Assembly (NCBI RefSeq): GCF_017654485.1
Contig: NZ_CP061091.1
Location: 943,501-1,007,500, forward strand
Direction: 5' to 3'
Length of the DNA: 64,000 nt
DNA from: Roseomonas marmotae
GTDB taxonomy: Bacteria; Pseudomonadota; Alphaproteobacteria; Acetobacterales; Acetobacteraceae
Part shown: positions 36,952 through 45,340 of the stretch, piece by piece
How the letters are laid out: each line of letters opens with the position of its first letter
Numbering within the stretch: the first letter of the stretch is position 1
The notes under the pieces: generated by a model
The model's input: the letters and a program-made list of their open reading frames with translations, nothing else
Databases searched by the model: none
What the model was told of the DNA's origin: nothing
Translations under genes and position numbers: made by a program

Positions 36952-37961
36952 GTGCCTCCGGCCCGCCCGCCCCGGTGGCCCACCGGACGGCGTGCCCGGC
37001 TCTGGCGCTGGATCGGCGGTTCGGTCCTGTTGCATGCGCTGCTGGTCGTCCTGCTGCTCTGGACGCCGCCGCGCGAGCCCTTTCGGGAGCCTGGCGCCGG
37101 CACCGAGGTGCCGGTGGTCTTCGAGAGTGCCGGCGGCAGCCCCGCCCTGCCGGAATTGCCGCAGGTTCCCAGCCTGCCCGGCGATCCCGATGCGCCACCG
37201 CCGCTGCCGGTCCTGCCCGATGCGCCGCCCGTCCCGGCACCGCCGGCGCCCGCCGTGCCGGTGCCCGCGCCCGCGCCCCAGGCACCGGCCGCCCCACCCC
37301 CCCGCCGGCGCCGCCCGGCATCCCGCCGCTGGCGGAGGCGCCGCCCCTGCCGCTGCCGCCGCCCAGCCCTCCGGCCGAGGAAGCACCACCGCCGGCGCCC
37401 ACGCCCGAGCCCGCGCCGCGCCCGCGCGTGGCGGAGCCGGCGCGGCCCACCCCGCAGCGCCCGGCGCCATCCTCACCCTTCGCGGGCACGCTGGACCTCT
37501 CCCGCCAGGCCCCCTTCGCCCTCGCGCCGCCGCCCGCCGGTGGCGCGCCGCGCCAGCGGATGCCGCCGGGCAGCCTCGACCTCAGCATGGGGCGCGTGCC
37601 GCAGCAGCAGCGGCGGACCCCGATGCGGCAGGACACCAACGGCAACCTCAGCCACGAAGGCGGGGCGGAGCCGAGTGGCAGCTGGAGCGGCGCCTTCATG
37701 GCCTGGGTCCGCGCCCATTCCTTCTACCCGCCGCAGGCCGCCATGAATGGCGAGGACGGGACCAATTCCGTGAGGATGGTGATTGACCGCAGCGGTCGGG
37801 TGCGCTCGGTCGAACTGCGCCGCCGCTCGGGCTCGCGCTGGCTGGACCTTGGGATCCAGTCCATTTTCCGGGACCAGCAGGTGCCCGCCTTCACGCCGGA
37901 TATGGAAGGCGACACGATGACCATCACCTTCACGGTCAATTACATCCTGGTCTATCGCTGA
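36952..37961 (+). CDS. TonB-family energy transducer with an apparent one-base frame break
   Basis: The N-terminal half reads in one frame from GTG 36952: basic stretch, membrane anchor (IGGSVLLHALLVVLLLW) and a Pro-rich periplasmic spacer. The C-terminal half (Pro-rich, then the TonB C-terminal fold FMAWVRAHSFYPPQAAM to VNYILVYR, stop at 37961) reads in the -1 frame. The two halves join at a C7 run (37297-37303): eight Cs would give one 336-aa protein. TonB couples the proton motive force to outer-membrane receptors. Options are a sequencing error, a slippage-prone tract or a real mutation. A CTG at 36919 with GAGGA upstream is an alternative start. Confidence 0.78.
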
Positions 37962-38091
37962 GCGGCGGCCGGAGGATGACGATTTCCGTGCCCCGGAGCC
38001 CTCTGGCCAGTCACAAACACCGCAACCCGGCTTGACCTTGGCCCCTCTGCCGTGCCTCTGCTGCGCGCCCTCTATGAGTTGGAGAATTCCT

Positions 38092-38385
38092 TTGAGCGAT
38101 CAAACCCGTCCGATGAGCCGCCAGGACCTGATCGACGCTGTCGCCGCCGCCACCAGCCTGCCCAAGACCCAGGCCGATACGGCGCTGAAGGCGGTGCTGG
38201 CGACCCTGGGCGACGCTTTGGGTGAGGGCCGCGAGGTTCGCCTGGCCGGCTTCGGCAGCTTCGCCGTCAGCGAGCGCGCCGCCCGCAAGGGCCGCAACCC
38301 CGCCACTGGCGAGGAAGTGGAGATCGCGGCCAGCAAGTCCGTGAAGTTCAAGCCCGCCAAGGACCTGAAGTCCCGTCTGGGCTGA
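38092..38385 (+). CDS. HU-family DNA-binding protein
   Basis: A small nucleoid protein that bends and compacts DNA as a dimer. It has the signature MSRQDLIDAVA, GFGSFAVSERAARKGRNP (the DNA-binding arm) and the terminal KSVKFKPAKDLK. Two starts are plausible. TTG 38092 has an SD (GGAGA) at good spacing and gives 97 aa; ATG 38113 gives the canonical 90-aa HU but lacks an SD. I chose TTG because of the SD. A strong terminator follows. Confidence 0.92.
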   Translation: MSDQTRPMSRQDLIDAVAAATSLPKTQADTALKAVLATLGDALGEGREVRLAGFGSFAVSERAARKGRNPATGEEVEIAASKSVKFKPAKDLKSRLG

Positions 38386-38416
38386 GCCTGGCCGGCCCTC
38401 GGGCGCGGACATGAAA

Positions 38417-38452
38417 AAGGCTCCGGGGGTGACCCCGGAGCCTTCTTCTTTT
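38417..38452 (+). terminator. Rho-independent terminator after the HU gene
   Basis: AAGGCTCCGGGG-gtga-CCCCGGAGCCTT is a perfect 12-bp stem with a 4-nt loop, followed by CTTCTTTT. It starts 32 nt past the stop. Confidence 0.92.
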
Positions 38453-38498
38453 CAGGCATTGTCTGTGGGCCAGTCGGGCCCGGCCTGATACCGGCCAG

Positions 38499-38517
38499 CC
38501 CTGCCGGGCCGGCAGGG
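38499..38517 (-). terminator. Hairpin downstream of the zwf-linked micro-ORF
   Basis: CCCTGCCGG-g-CCGGCAGGG is a perfect 9-bp inverted repeat with a one-base centre, 5 nt beyond the stop of the micro-ORF on the minus strand. There is no T-tract. It could end the zwf/micro-ORF transcript, or be an operator-like palindrome. Confidence 0.4.
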
Positions 38518-38522
38518 TCGTC

Positions 38523-38600
38523 TCAGGCCGTGCGCGAGGACACGGAGGACGAAGAGATCCAGGCCTGGGCCGCCGTGGCCGCGATCAAACAATGAGACAC
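38523..38600 (-). CDS. Putative 25-aa micro-ORF with an ideal Shine-Dalgarno sequence
   Basis: A GTG-TGA frame of 26 codons, 89 nt downstream of zwf on the same strand. Its leader (minus-strand complement of 38602-38617) reads TGAAAGGAGGTGATCC, fully complementary to the 3' end of 16S rRNA, with AAGGAGG 7 nt from the start codon. The product begins MSHCLIAATAAQAW and ends in a Ser-rich tail (ISSSSVSSRTA); one Cys, no charged residue until near the end. I do not recognise it. The SD is far better than those of neighbouring genes, and a hairpin follows the stop. Confidence 0.45.
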   Translation of the reverse strand: MSHCLIAATAAQAWISSSSVSSRTA

Positions 38601-38689
38601 CGGATCACCTCCTTTCAGTTGTTGCTGCGATAGTGCCGAAATGGGTTCTCCATCGCGGTGCCGCAAGCCTCACGTTGGTGGAAAGTTCT

Positions 38690-40183
38690 TCATTCGTGCC
38701 AGGTGCGGCCATCGCGTTCGATCAGCGCGATGGCGGCGGTGGGGCCCCAGGAACCGGCGGCATAGGGGCGCGGCGTCTCCGGCCTGTCCGCCTGCGCCTC
38801 CAGCAGTGGCTGCACCCAGGCCCAGGCCGCCTCCACCTCGTCACGCCGCATGAAGAGCGTGGGATTGCCGCGCACCACATCCATCAGCAGCCGCTCATAG
38901 GCGTCCGGGAAACGCTGCCCGAAGGTCTTCTCGAAGGAGATGTCGAGGCTGGTGGGGCGCAGGCGCAGCCCGCCGGGACCCGGCTCCTTGGTCATCACCT
39001 CCAGCCGCATCCCTTCCTCCGGCTGCAGGCGGATCAGCAGCCGGTTGGGCTCGCGGGCCTGCGCCTCGGGCGGGAAGAGGGAGAAGGGCGGCATGCGGAA
39101 CTGCACCACGATTTCCGAGACCTTGCGCGGCAGCCGCTTGCCGGTGCGGAGATAGAAGGGAACCCCTGCCCAGCGCCAGGAATCCACCTGCGCCTTCAGG
39201 GCCACGAAGGTCTCGGTGGTGCTGGGCCCCCAGCCCTCTCGCTCTGTTCCCGGGAAGGCGGCGAGATTCTCGAGATAGCCCGGCACCGGCTGGCCCTCCA
39301 CCGCCCCGGCACCATACTGGCCGCGCACCACCACGGCCTGGGCCTCGCGCGGGGAGAGGGGGCGGAGCGCGCGCAGCACCTTCAGCTTCTCGTCCCGTAC
39401 CGCATCGGCATCCAGGGAGAGCGGGCTTTCCATGGCCAGCAGGCAGAGCAGCTGGAGCATGTGGTTCTGCACCATGTCCCGCAGCGCGCCCGCCCGGTCG
39501 TAATAGCCGCCGCGCGTCTCCACCCCCACCGTCTCGGCCACCGTGATCTGCACGTGGTCGATGACATCGGCGTTCCACAACCGCTCGAAGATCGGGTTGG
39601 CGAAGCGCAGCGCCAGCAGGTTCTGCACCGTCTCCTTGCCCAGGTAATGGTCGATGCGGAAGGTCTGCGCCTCCGGCACCACCACGCCCACCGCCTCATT
39701 GATGGCGCGGGCGGAGGCGAGGTCATGCCCCAGCGGTTTTTCCAGCACGACGCGGGAGCGCGCGTTGATGGCGCCGATCCCGGCCAGCCTGGCGCAGACG
39801 GCGCCATAGAGATCGGGCGAGGTGGCGAGATAGAAGACCCGCACCTGGCCGGATCGCTCCTCCAGCAGCGCCACCAGCGCCTCCCATCCCCGGCTGTCAT
39901 CGGCCCCGACGGGGCGGTACTCGATCAATGCCAGGAAAGCCCCGATCACCTCCGGCTCCAGCTCGGCCGCAGGCAGATGGGCGCGCAGCGCGGCCTCGGC
40001 CCGCTGGCGATACTCGCTGGTGGAGAGCAGGCTGCGGGCGGCGCCGATGATGCGGCTGTCAGTGCCGAACTGCCGGTCCCGGAAGCGCCCGTAGAGCGAG
40101 GGCAGCAGCTTGCGCATCGTCAGGTCGCCGGTGGCGCCGAAGACCACGCAGTCGAAGGAGGGGACGGGCAGGATCCGGGCCAT
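38690..40183 (-). CDS. zwf: Glucose-6-phosphate 1-dehydrogenase
   Basis: The 497-aa enzyme oxidises glucose-6-phosphate to 6-phosphogluconolactone with NAD(P)+, the entry to the oxidative pentose phosphate and Entner-Doudoroff routes. The coenzyme motif GATGDLT is at residues 16-22, EKPLG at 148-152 and the active-site block RIDHYLGKE at 176-184. No pgl or edd neighbour is present here, unlike many zwf loci. The 402-nt region upstream contains its promoter. Confidence 0.96.
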   Translation of the reverse strand: MARILPVPSFDCVVFGATGDLTMRKLLPSLYGRFRDRQFGTDSRIIGAARSLLSTSEYRQRAEAALRAHLPAAELEPEVIGAFLALIEYRPVGADDSRGWEALVALLEERSGQVRVFYLATSPDLYGAVCARLAGIGAINARSRVVLEKPLGHDLASARAINEAVGVVVPEAQTFRIDHYLGKETVQNLLALRFANPIFERLWNADVIDHVQITVAETVGVETRGGYYDRAGALRDMVQNHMLQLLCLLAMESPLSLDADAVRDEKLKVLRALRPLSPREAQAVVVRGQYGAGAVEGQPVPGYLENLAAFPGTEREGWGPSTTETFVALKAQVDSWRWAGVPFYLRTGKRLPRKVSEIVVQFRMPPFSLFPPEAQAREPNRLLIRLQPEEGMRLEVMTKEPGPGGLRLRPTSLDISFEKTFGQRFPDAYERLLMDVVRGNPTLFMRRDEVEAAWAWVQPLLEAQADRPETPRPYAAGSWGPTAAIALIERDGRTWHE

Positions 40184-40585
40184 GGCGCACTCACTGGGGC
40201 AGGGGGTGGCGGCGGTCGGGATGTGGCCTCGGCACGGGCGAGCATGCTGCGCCCGCGCGCGACGAACCTCCCTCCTTCAGGAAGGATGGGTGCGCTGCGG
40301 CATGACGGAAAGGGGCGGCCGTCAGGCCGCCGGCGGAAGCAGAGGCACCCTGACGCGCGTCAGGGGGCGGAGTGGCCTGCCGCGGGCGGCCGGTCCATGC
40401 GCTTCGCCACGTGCCGGCGCCGCCGCCATCCCGTCCATGTCCCGGTCTCCTCGTATGGCGGCAGCCTTCGCGGCAGCGTGATGTGGCATCGGCGCGGGTT
40501 GGGGTGAAAACTTCCGGCGTGCTTGTCATGAATCCCTGCGGCCGCGTTCATGCTGGCGCGGCAGATCAACGCGGAGGCCTGGCCC
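40184..40585. other. Intergenic region between divergent zwf and the osmoprotectant operon
   Basis: No convincing gene is present. Two perfect inverted repeats stand out: GGCGGCC-gtca-GGCCGCC (40314-40331) and the 18-bp palindrome CCCTGACGCGCGTCAGGG (40348-40365). A weaker hairpin lies near 40269-40290 (CCTCCCTCCTTC/GAAGGATGGG). These are candidate operators or leader structures for either divergent unit. The SD of the binding-protein gene (GGAGG, 40572-40577) ends the region. Confidence 0.5.
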
Positions 40586-41539
40586 ATGCAGAACCCGATG
40601 ACCCGTCGCCTCCTGTTGCAGGGGGGCGCCGGCCTCGCCATCTCCGCCGCGCTGCCGGGCGGCTTCGCCCGCGCGCAGTCCGGTGGCCGCCGCATCACCG
40701 TCTCCTCCAAGCTGGATACCGAGGGTGCGCTGCTGGGCGAGATGATCGCCCAGGTGCTGGAGGCGAAAGGCGTGGGGGTGGAGCGCAGGCTACAGCTTGG
40801 CCCGACCAGGATCGTGCGCGGCGCGCTGCTGGCCGGCGAGATCGACATCTATCCGGAATACACCGGCAATGGCGCCTTCTTCTTCAATATCGAGGACGAC
40901 CCCGCCTGGCGGCAGCCCGCCGCCGCCTATGACAAGGTGCGGGCGCTGGATGCCGAGAAGAACAAGGTGGTCTGGCTGAAGCCCGCCAGCGCCAACAACA
41001 CCTGGGCCATCGCCGTGCGGAAGGATGCCGCGCCCCCCGGCCAGACGCTGGCGAGCCTGGAGGATCTGGCGCGGCTGCTGGGCGGCGACTTCAAGGGCCG
41101 CTTCAAGCTGGCGGCCTCGGCCGAGTTCGTGGAAAGCCCGGCGGCGCTGCCGGCCTTCCAGCAGACCTATGGCTTCAGGCTGGAGCCGGCGAACCTGCTG
41201 GTGCTGGCAGGGGGCGATACCGCCGTGACCATGCGCGCGGCGGCCGAGAAGATGAACGGCGTCAATGCCGCCATGGTCTATGGCACCGATGGCGCCATCG
41301 CCGCGCTGGACCTGCAAGTGCTGGCGGACCCCAAGGGAGCGCAGATGGTCTACCAGCCCGCGCCGACGGTGCGGGGGGAGGTCGCGGCGGCGCATCCGCA
41401 ACTCGGGGAATGGCTGAACCCCGTCTTCGAGTCCCTGACGCTGACGGGGCTGCAGGGGTTGAATGCCAAGATCGTCGTCGAGGGGCAGAACCCCCGCGAC
41501 ATCGCCCGCGCACACCTGCATGGGCTGGGCATCGGATAG
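40586..41539 (+). CDS. Osmoprotectant (glycine betaine/choline type) ABC substrate-binding protein
   Basis: A 317-aa OpuBC/OsmF-family binding protein with a twin-arginine-like signal (MTRRLLLQGGAGLAISAALP, cleavage after FARAQ). Family segments include ITVSSKLDTEGALLGEMIAQVLEAKG, GEIDIYPEYTGNGAFF and VYGTDGAIAALDLQVL. The start at 40586 has SD GGAGG at 9-nt spacing. It is the first gene of a four-gene operon with two permeases flanking the ATPase, the standard OpuC/Osm arrangement. The ligand may be a compatible solute or another quaternary amine. Confidence 0.9.
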   Translation: MQNPMTRRLLLQGGAGLAISAALPGGFARAQSGGRRITVSSKLDTEGALLGEMIAQVLEAKGVGVERRLQLGPTRIVRGALLAGEIDIYPEYTGNGAFFFNIEDDPAWRQPAAAYDKVRALDAEKNKVVWLKPASANNTWAIAVRKDAAPPGQTLASLEDLARLLGGDFKGRFKLAASAEFVESPAALPAFQQTYGFRLEPANLLVLAGGDTAVTMRAAAEKMNGVNAAMVYGTDGAIAALDLQVLADPKGAQMVYQPAPTVRGEVAAAHPQLGEWLNPVFESLTLTGLQGLNAKIVVEGQNPRDIARAHLHGLGIG

Positions 41540-41546
41540 GCCCCGC

Positions 41547-42767
41547 GTGGCCCAGGCGCGGCCCCAGGTCCTGACCGGCTCGGGGGCCGCCTCCGCCAGC
41601 CATCCGTCCATCCCGCGTGAGGCCACGGCCGCCGCCCTGCTGGCGGCGCTGGCGGCACTCCTGCCCTTCCTGCTCGGCTGGCTTTCGCTGGCGCCGAACC
41701 GGCTGGTCTCGGCCCGTCCGGTGGCGCTGCCGCTGGCGCAGGTGGCGCTGCCGCTGGGCGCTTTCCTGCTCTGCTGCCTGGGCGTGGCGCTGCTGGCGCG
41801 GCGGCGGAGCCTGCTGCCCTGGGCGGAGGCGGCGGCGGGGCTGGGCTTCCTGGCGCTGCTGGCCACCACCGGGCTGGGTGCGGGCGCGCTGCTGCAGGAT
41901 GCCTCGCGCCTCGCACGGGTGGCGCCGGGGGCGGGGGCCTGGGCCTCGGCCCTGGCGCTGCTGCTGGCGGCGGGGTGCTGCGCCGCCGGGGGCGGGCGGA
42001 TGGCGGGCGCCACGCCCGTCCGCTTCCTGGCGCTGGCCGTGCCGGGGCTGGTGCTGCTGGTGGCCAGCGGAATGCTGGACCCGCTCTCCCTGCTGCGCGA
42101 GGCTGCCTCGCGCGGGCCGGAACTGCGTGCGGCGGTGCTGCGCCATGTCGTGCTGTCGGCAGGAGGCCTGGCCCTGGCGGCGGCGGTGGCGGTGCCGGCG
42201 GCCTTGCTGGCGCTGCACCGGCCCAGGCTGGAGGCGGCGCTGATGACGCTGGCCAATGGCCTGCAGGTGGTGCCGGCCATAGCCCTGTTCGGGTTGCTGA
42301 TGGCGCCGCTGGCCGCGCTGGCGCGGCTGCTGCCGGCACTGCGGGAGGCAGGCCTGGGCGGCATCGGCGCCGCGCCGGCGGTGATCGGCATCGCGGCCTA
42401 TCTGCTGCTGCCGCTGGCGGCGGGCATGATGGCCGGGCTGCGGCAGGCGCCGCCCGCCCTGCTGGATGCCGCGCGGGGCCAGGGCATGGGCGAGGCCGCC
42501 ATCCTCCGCCACCTGCGCCTGCCACTGGGGCTGGGCGCCATGCTCGGCGGGCTGCGGCTGGCAGCCGTGCAGGCGGTGGGGCTGGCGACCCTGGCGGCGC
42601 TGGTGGGAGCCGGGGGGCTGGGCGCCATCGTCTTCCAGGGCATCGGCCAGTTGGCCGCAGACCTGATCCTGCTGGGGGTATTGCCGGTGGTCGCGCTGTC
42701 CCTCTGCGTCGATGCGCTGCTGGCGGTAGCGCAGCGGGCGCTGATGCCGCCGGGAGGGCGGGCATGA
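41547..42767 (+). CDS. Osmoprotectant ABC transporter permease 1
   Basis: A 406-aa membrane protein. The C-terminal approximately 210 aa are the transport domain (LANGLQVVPAIALFGLLMAPLA; LLDAARGQGMGEAAILRHLRLPL as the EAA loop; GAGGLGAIVFQGIG). The N-terminal approximately 190 aa add about five extra hydrophobic helices not found in minimal OpuCB-type permeases but present in YehY-like ones. Start GTG 41547 lies 8 nt after the preceding stop; ATG 41520 overlapping that gene is possible. It overlaps the ATPase start by 4 nt. Confidence 0.87.
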   Translation: MAQARPQVLTGSGAASASHPSIPREATAAALLAALAALLPFLLGWLSLAPNRLVSARPVALPLAQVALPLGAFLLCCLGVALLARRRSLLPWAEAAAGLGFLALLATTGLGAGALLQDASRLARVAPGAGAWASALALLLAAGCCAAGGGRMAGATPVRFLALAVPGLVLLVASGMLDPLSLLREAASRGPELRAAVLRHVVLSAGGLALAAAVAVPAALLALHRPRLEAALMTLANGLQVVPAIALFGLLMAPLAALARLLPALREAGLGGIGAAPAVIGIAAYLLLPLAAGMMAGLRQAPPALLDAARGQGMGEAAILRHLRLPLGLGAMLGGLRLAAVQAVGLATLAALVGAGGLGAIVFQGIGQLAADLILLGVLPVVALSLCVDALLAVAQRALMPPGGRA

Positions 42768-43678
42768 TCCGCTTCGACGGAGTCACCAAGCGCTATGGCC
42801 TGCTGGCGGCGGTGGATTCCGTCAGCCTGGAGGTGCGGGCACGGCGCATCTGCGTGCTGCTGGGCGAATCGGGCTCGGGCAAGTCCACCCTGATGCGGAT
42901 GGTCAACCGGCTGGTGGAGCCCGATGCCGGGCGGATCATGCTGGATGGCCGCGACATCGCCACCGTCCCGGCCGAGGCGCTGCGGCACGGCATCGGCTAT
43001 GTCATCCAGTCCGTCGGGCTTTTTCCGCACTGGCGGGTGGCGCAGAACGTGGCCACCGTGCCGCGCCTGCTGGGCTGGGACGAGGCGCGCATCGCCGCCC
43101 GCGTGGATGCGCTGCTGGAGCTGGCCGGCCTGCCGCCCGCCGAGTTCCGCGACCGCTATCCGCACGAACTCTCCGGCGGGCAGGCGCAGCGTGTCGGGCT
43201 GGCCCGCGCCCTGGCGGCGGACCCGCCGGTGCTGCTGATGGACGAGCCTTTCTCGGCTCTCGACCCCGGCATCCGGCGCGGCCTGCAGGCTGAGCTGCGG
43301 CGCATCCATGCCGAGACCGGCAAGACCATCCTCTTCGTCACCCATGACGTGGAGGAGGCGTTGCTGCTGGCCGACGAGCTGGCGGTGATGCGGGACGGCC
43401 GGCTGGTGGCGCATGGCCCGCCGGCCCGGGTGCTGGCCCGCGATGCCGGAGCCGAGGTGCGGAACCTCTTTGGAGAGGCGACGATGGCCTTCCACCGCCT
43501 GGGCACGCTGCCCGCGGCGCCCCTGGCCCGCTCGGGAGATGGCGCCGCGGCGCCGCTGCTGGCCGGGGATGCCACGCTGAAGCAGGCGCTGATGCTGATG
43601 CTGGAACATGGCACCGACCGGCTGGCCCTGGCCGGCGGCGGCGCCCTGCATCTCTCCGACATCCTGGCGGCGGCGTGA
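42764..43678 (+). CDS. Osmoprotectant ABC transporter ATP-binding protein
   Basis: A 304-aa ATPase: Walker A GESGSGKST (residues 34-42), Q-loop VIQSVGLFPHWRVAQNV, signature LSGGQAQR, Walker B LLMDEPFSALDPGIRR, His switch FVTHDVEEALLLAD. The C-terminal approximately 65 aa hold at most one degenerate CBS-like repeat (ATLKQALMLMLEHGTDRLAL) instead of the two CBS domains used by OpuA for ionic-strength sensing. ATGA overlap upstream; its own TGA overlaps the next GTG start. Confidence 0.91.
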   Translation: MIRFDGVTKRYGLLAAVDSVSLEVRARRICVLLGESGSGKSTLMRMVNRLVEPDAGRIMLDGRDIATVPAEALRHGIGYVIQSVGLFPHWRVAQNVATVPRLLGWDEARIAARVDALLELAGLPPAEFRDRYPHELSGGQAQRVGLARALAADPPVLLMDEPFSALDPGIRRGLQAELRRIHAETGKTILFVTHDVEEALLLADELAVMRDGRLVAHGPPARVLARDAGAEVRNLFGEATMAFHRLGTLPAAPLARSGDGAAAPLLAGDATLKQALMLMLEHGTDRLALAGGGALHLSDILAAA

Positions 43679-44400
43679 GGCTCTCCCGCCGCGCCTGGAC
43701 AGTGGTGGCGCAGGGCATGGCCTTCCTGCTGGCGCTCTGGGCGGCGCCGCATCTCGGCGCGCTCTGGGGCGCGCTGTTCCCGGAGGTGCAGCGCCCGGTC
43801 TGGGAGCAGCGGGGCTGGTTCGCGCTGCTGGGCTCGCATCTGCTGCTTTCGCTCGGCGCGGCGGCGGTGGCGGCGCTGCTGGGGCTGCTGGCCGGCATCC
43901 TGGCCACGCGTCCGGGCGGGCGGCGGCTGCGGCCGCTGCTGGACGCGCTCTTCTCCCTGGCGCAGTCCGTGCCGCCCATCGCCGTCATCGCCCTGGCGCT
44001 GCCGGGCCTGGGCTTCGGGGCGGCGCCGACCCTGCTGGCCCTGGTGCTCTATGCCTGCCTGCCCGTACTGCGCGGTGCCGTGGCGGGGCTGGACGGCGTG
44101 CCGCCGGGGGTGCTGGACGCCGCGCGCGGCACCGGCATGGGGCCCTGGCGGATGCTGGCGCAGGTGGAGATGCCGCTGGCGCTGCCGGTTGTCCTCTCGG
44201 GCCTACGGCTGGCGGTGGTGCTGTCCATCGCCACCGCGGCGGTGGGGGCCATGGCCGGAGCGGAATGCCTGGGCACCCCCATCGTGGTGGGGCTGGCCAA
44301 CAACAATGGCGCCTATGTGCTGCAGGGCGGGCTTTTCACCGCCTGGCTGGCATTGCTGGCGGACCGGACACTGGCATTGCTGGCACCGGCGCAGCGCTGA
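43675..44400 (+). CDS. Osmoprotectant ABC transporter permease 2
   Basis: A 241-aa permease with about six helices and the EAA-type loop GVLDAARGTGMGPWRMLAQVEMPLALP. The C-terminal motif ECLGTPIVVGLANNN is a variant of the usual GAGGLG turn. GTG start overlapping the ATPase stop (GTGA). It completes the operon; a GC-rich region of 100 nt separates it from the convergent inositol monophosphatase gene. Confidence 0.89.
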   Translation: MRLSRRAWTVVAQGMAFLLALWAAPHLGALWGALFPEVQRPVWEQRGWFALLGSHLLLSLGAAAVAALLGLLAGILATRPGGRRLRPLLDALFSLAQSVPPIAVIALALPGLGFGAAPTLLALVLYACLPVLRGAVAGLDGVPPGVLDAARGTGMGPWRMLAQVEMPLALPVVLSGLRLAVVLSIATAAVGAMAGAECLGTPIVVGLANNNGAYVLQGGLFTAWLALLADRTLALLAPAQR

Positions 44401-44500
44401 GGGAGGGGGACCTGGCCGGCCGGATGGCCCGCACATTGTCCGGGCCTGACCTGCTGCGCCACTCCGGTGCCCGTCCCCGCCCAGGCGATCAGGGTCCGCG

Positions 44501-45340
44501 TCAGCCCAGTGCCTTGCAGAGCGCCTCGCCCGCGCCGGCGGCGGCGACCACCATGGGCTTGCGCCACTGGCGCAGGTCGCTGTCCGCGGCCTCGGTGGTG
44601 AAGGCCTCCAACGGCTTCCAGCCGTCCGGGTCGCGCGCGAAGGCCTCGCCGCCCGCCGCCCGCACCAGGGCCAGCCCGCCGGCGATGTCCCAGACATTAG
44701 GGTTCTCAAACTGCGCCACCTCCATCAGTCCGGCGGCGACGAAGGCGCATTCGATGGCGGCCGAGCCGGTGCGGCGCGGCTCCCAGCGCTGCGGGGAGCG
44801 GTGGGAGGCGTCGCGGAAGCCGCCCAGCCGGCGCTTCACCTCCGCATTGCGGCGGGGGATGACGGGTTTCTCCTCGAACATCAGCGGCCCGCCCTGGACG
44901 CAGTGATAGACCCCGGCCCGCAGCGCGTGGGAGGAGGCGCACCACAGGGCGCCCGCGATCGGCACCCCGTCCTTCACCACGCCGATGGAACCGCAGAAGA
45001 GCGGGAAGCCATTGATGAAATTCGCGGTGCCGTCCACGGGGTCGATGGCCCAGGTCACGCCGTCCGGCTCGGTGGGCGGATTGGCGAATTCCTCGCCAAG
45101 CACCTGGTGGTCGGGGAAGCGCGCGGCGATTTCGGCGCGCAGCGCGGCCTCCACGGCACGGTCCACCTCGGAGACCGGGTCCTTCAGGCTGTGCTCGGTC
45201 TCGGCGGTGGGTTTGTAGTGCACCTCCAGCGGGCGGCCCAGCGCCGCTGCCATCTCGCTGCCCGCCAGCCGTGCCAGCCGCAGGGCCAGCTGGCCGATGG
45301 CGTCGAGATCGAGGTCGGAAGCGATGCGGGATGCGGTCAT
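44501..45340 (-). CDS. Inositol monophosphatase family protein
   Basis: A 279-aa Mg2+-dependent phosphatase of the IMPase/CysQ/FBPase family. Metal-binding residues are visible: Asp60 (SEVDRA), Glu83-Glu84 (LGEEF), Asp100/Asp103 in IDPVDGTANF (99-108) and WDIAGG at 217-222. Substrates could be inositol-1-phosphate, histidinol phosphate or another sugar phosphate. It overlaps the lipid-kinase gene by 4 nt, so the two are translated together. Confidence 0.9.
   Translation of the reverse strand: MTASRIASDLDLDAIGQLALRLARLAGSEMAAALGRPLEVHYKPTAETEHSLKDPVSEVDRAVEAALRAEIAARFPDHQVLGEEFANPPTEPDGVTWAIDPVDGTANFINGFPLFCGSIGVVKDGVPIAGALWCASSHALRAGVYHCVQGGPLMFEEKPVIPRRNAEVKRRLGGFRDASHRSPQRWEPRRTGSAAIECAFVAAGLMEVAQFENPNVWDIAGGLALVRAAGGEAFARDPDGWKPLEAFTTEAADSDLRQWRKPMVVAAAGAGEALCKALG

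Noticed and set aside
38530..38595. A 21-codon plus-strand frame with an acidic product in the HU-zwf gap
   Set aside because: GTG start without a convincing SD, overlapping the minus-strand micro-ORF that has an ideal SD; the opposite-strand reading is the better explanation.
38602..38617. Exact match to the 3' tail of 16S rRNA, possibly a fragment of an rRNA gene
   Set aside because: Nothing upstream resembles 16S rRNA helix 45 or spacer sequence; the match is explained by a long Shine-Dalgarno on the minus strand.
40191..40529. A 112-codon minus-strand frame in the zwf-osmoprotectant gap
   Set aside because: No SD, composition dominated by Arg, Pro and Ala typical of chance frames at this GC, and it spans both perfect palindromes.
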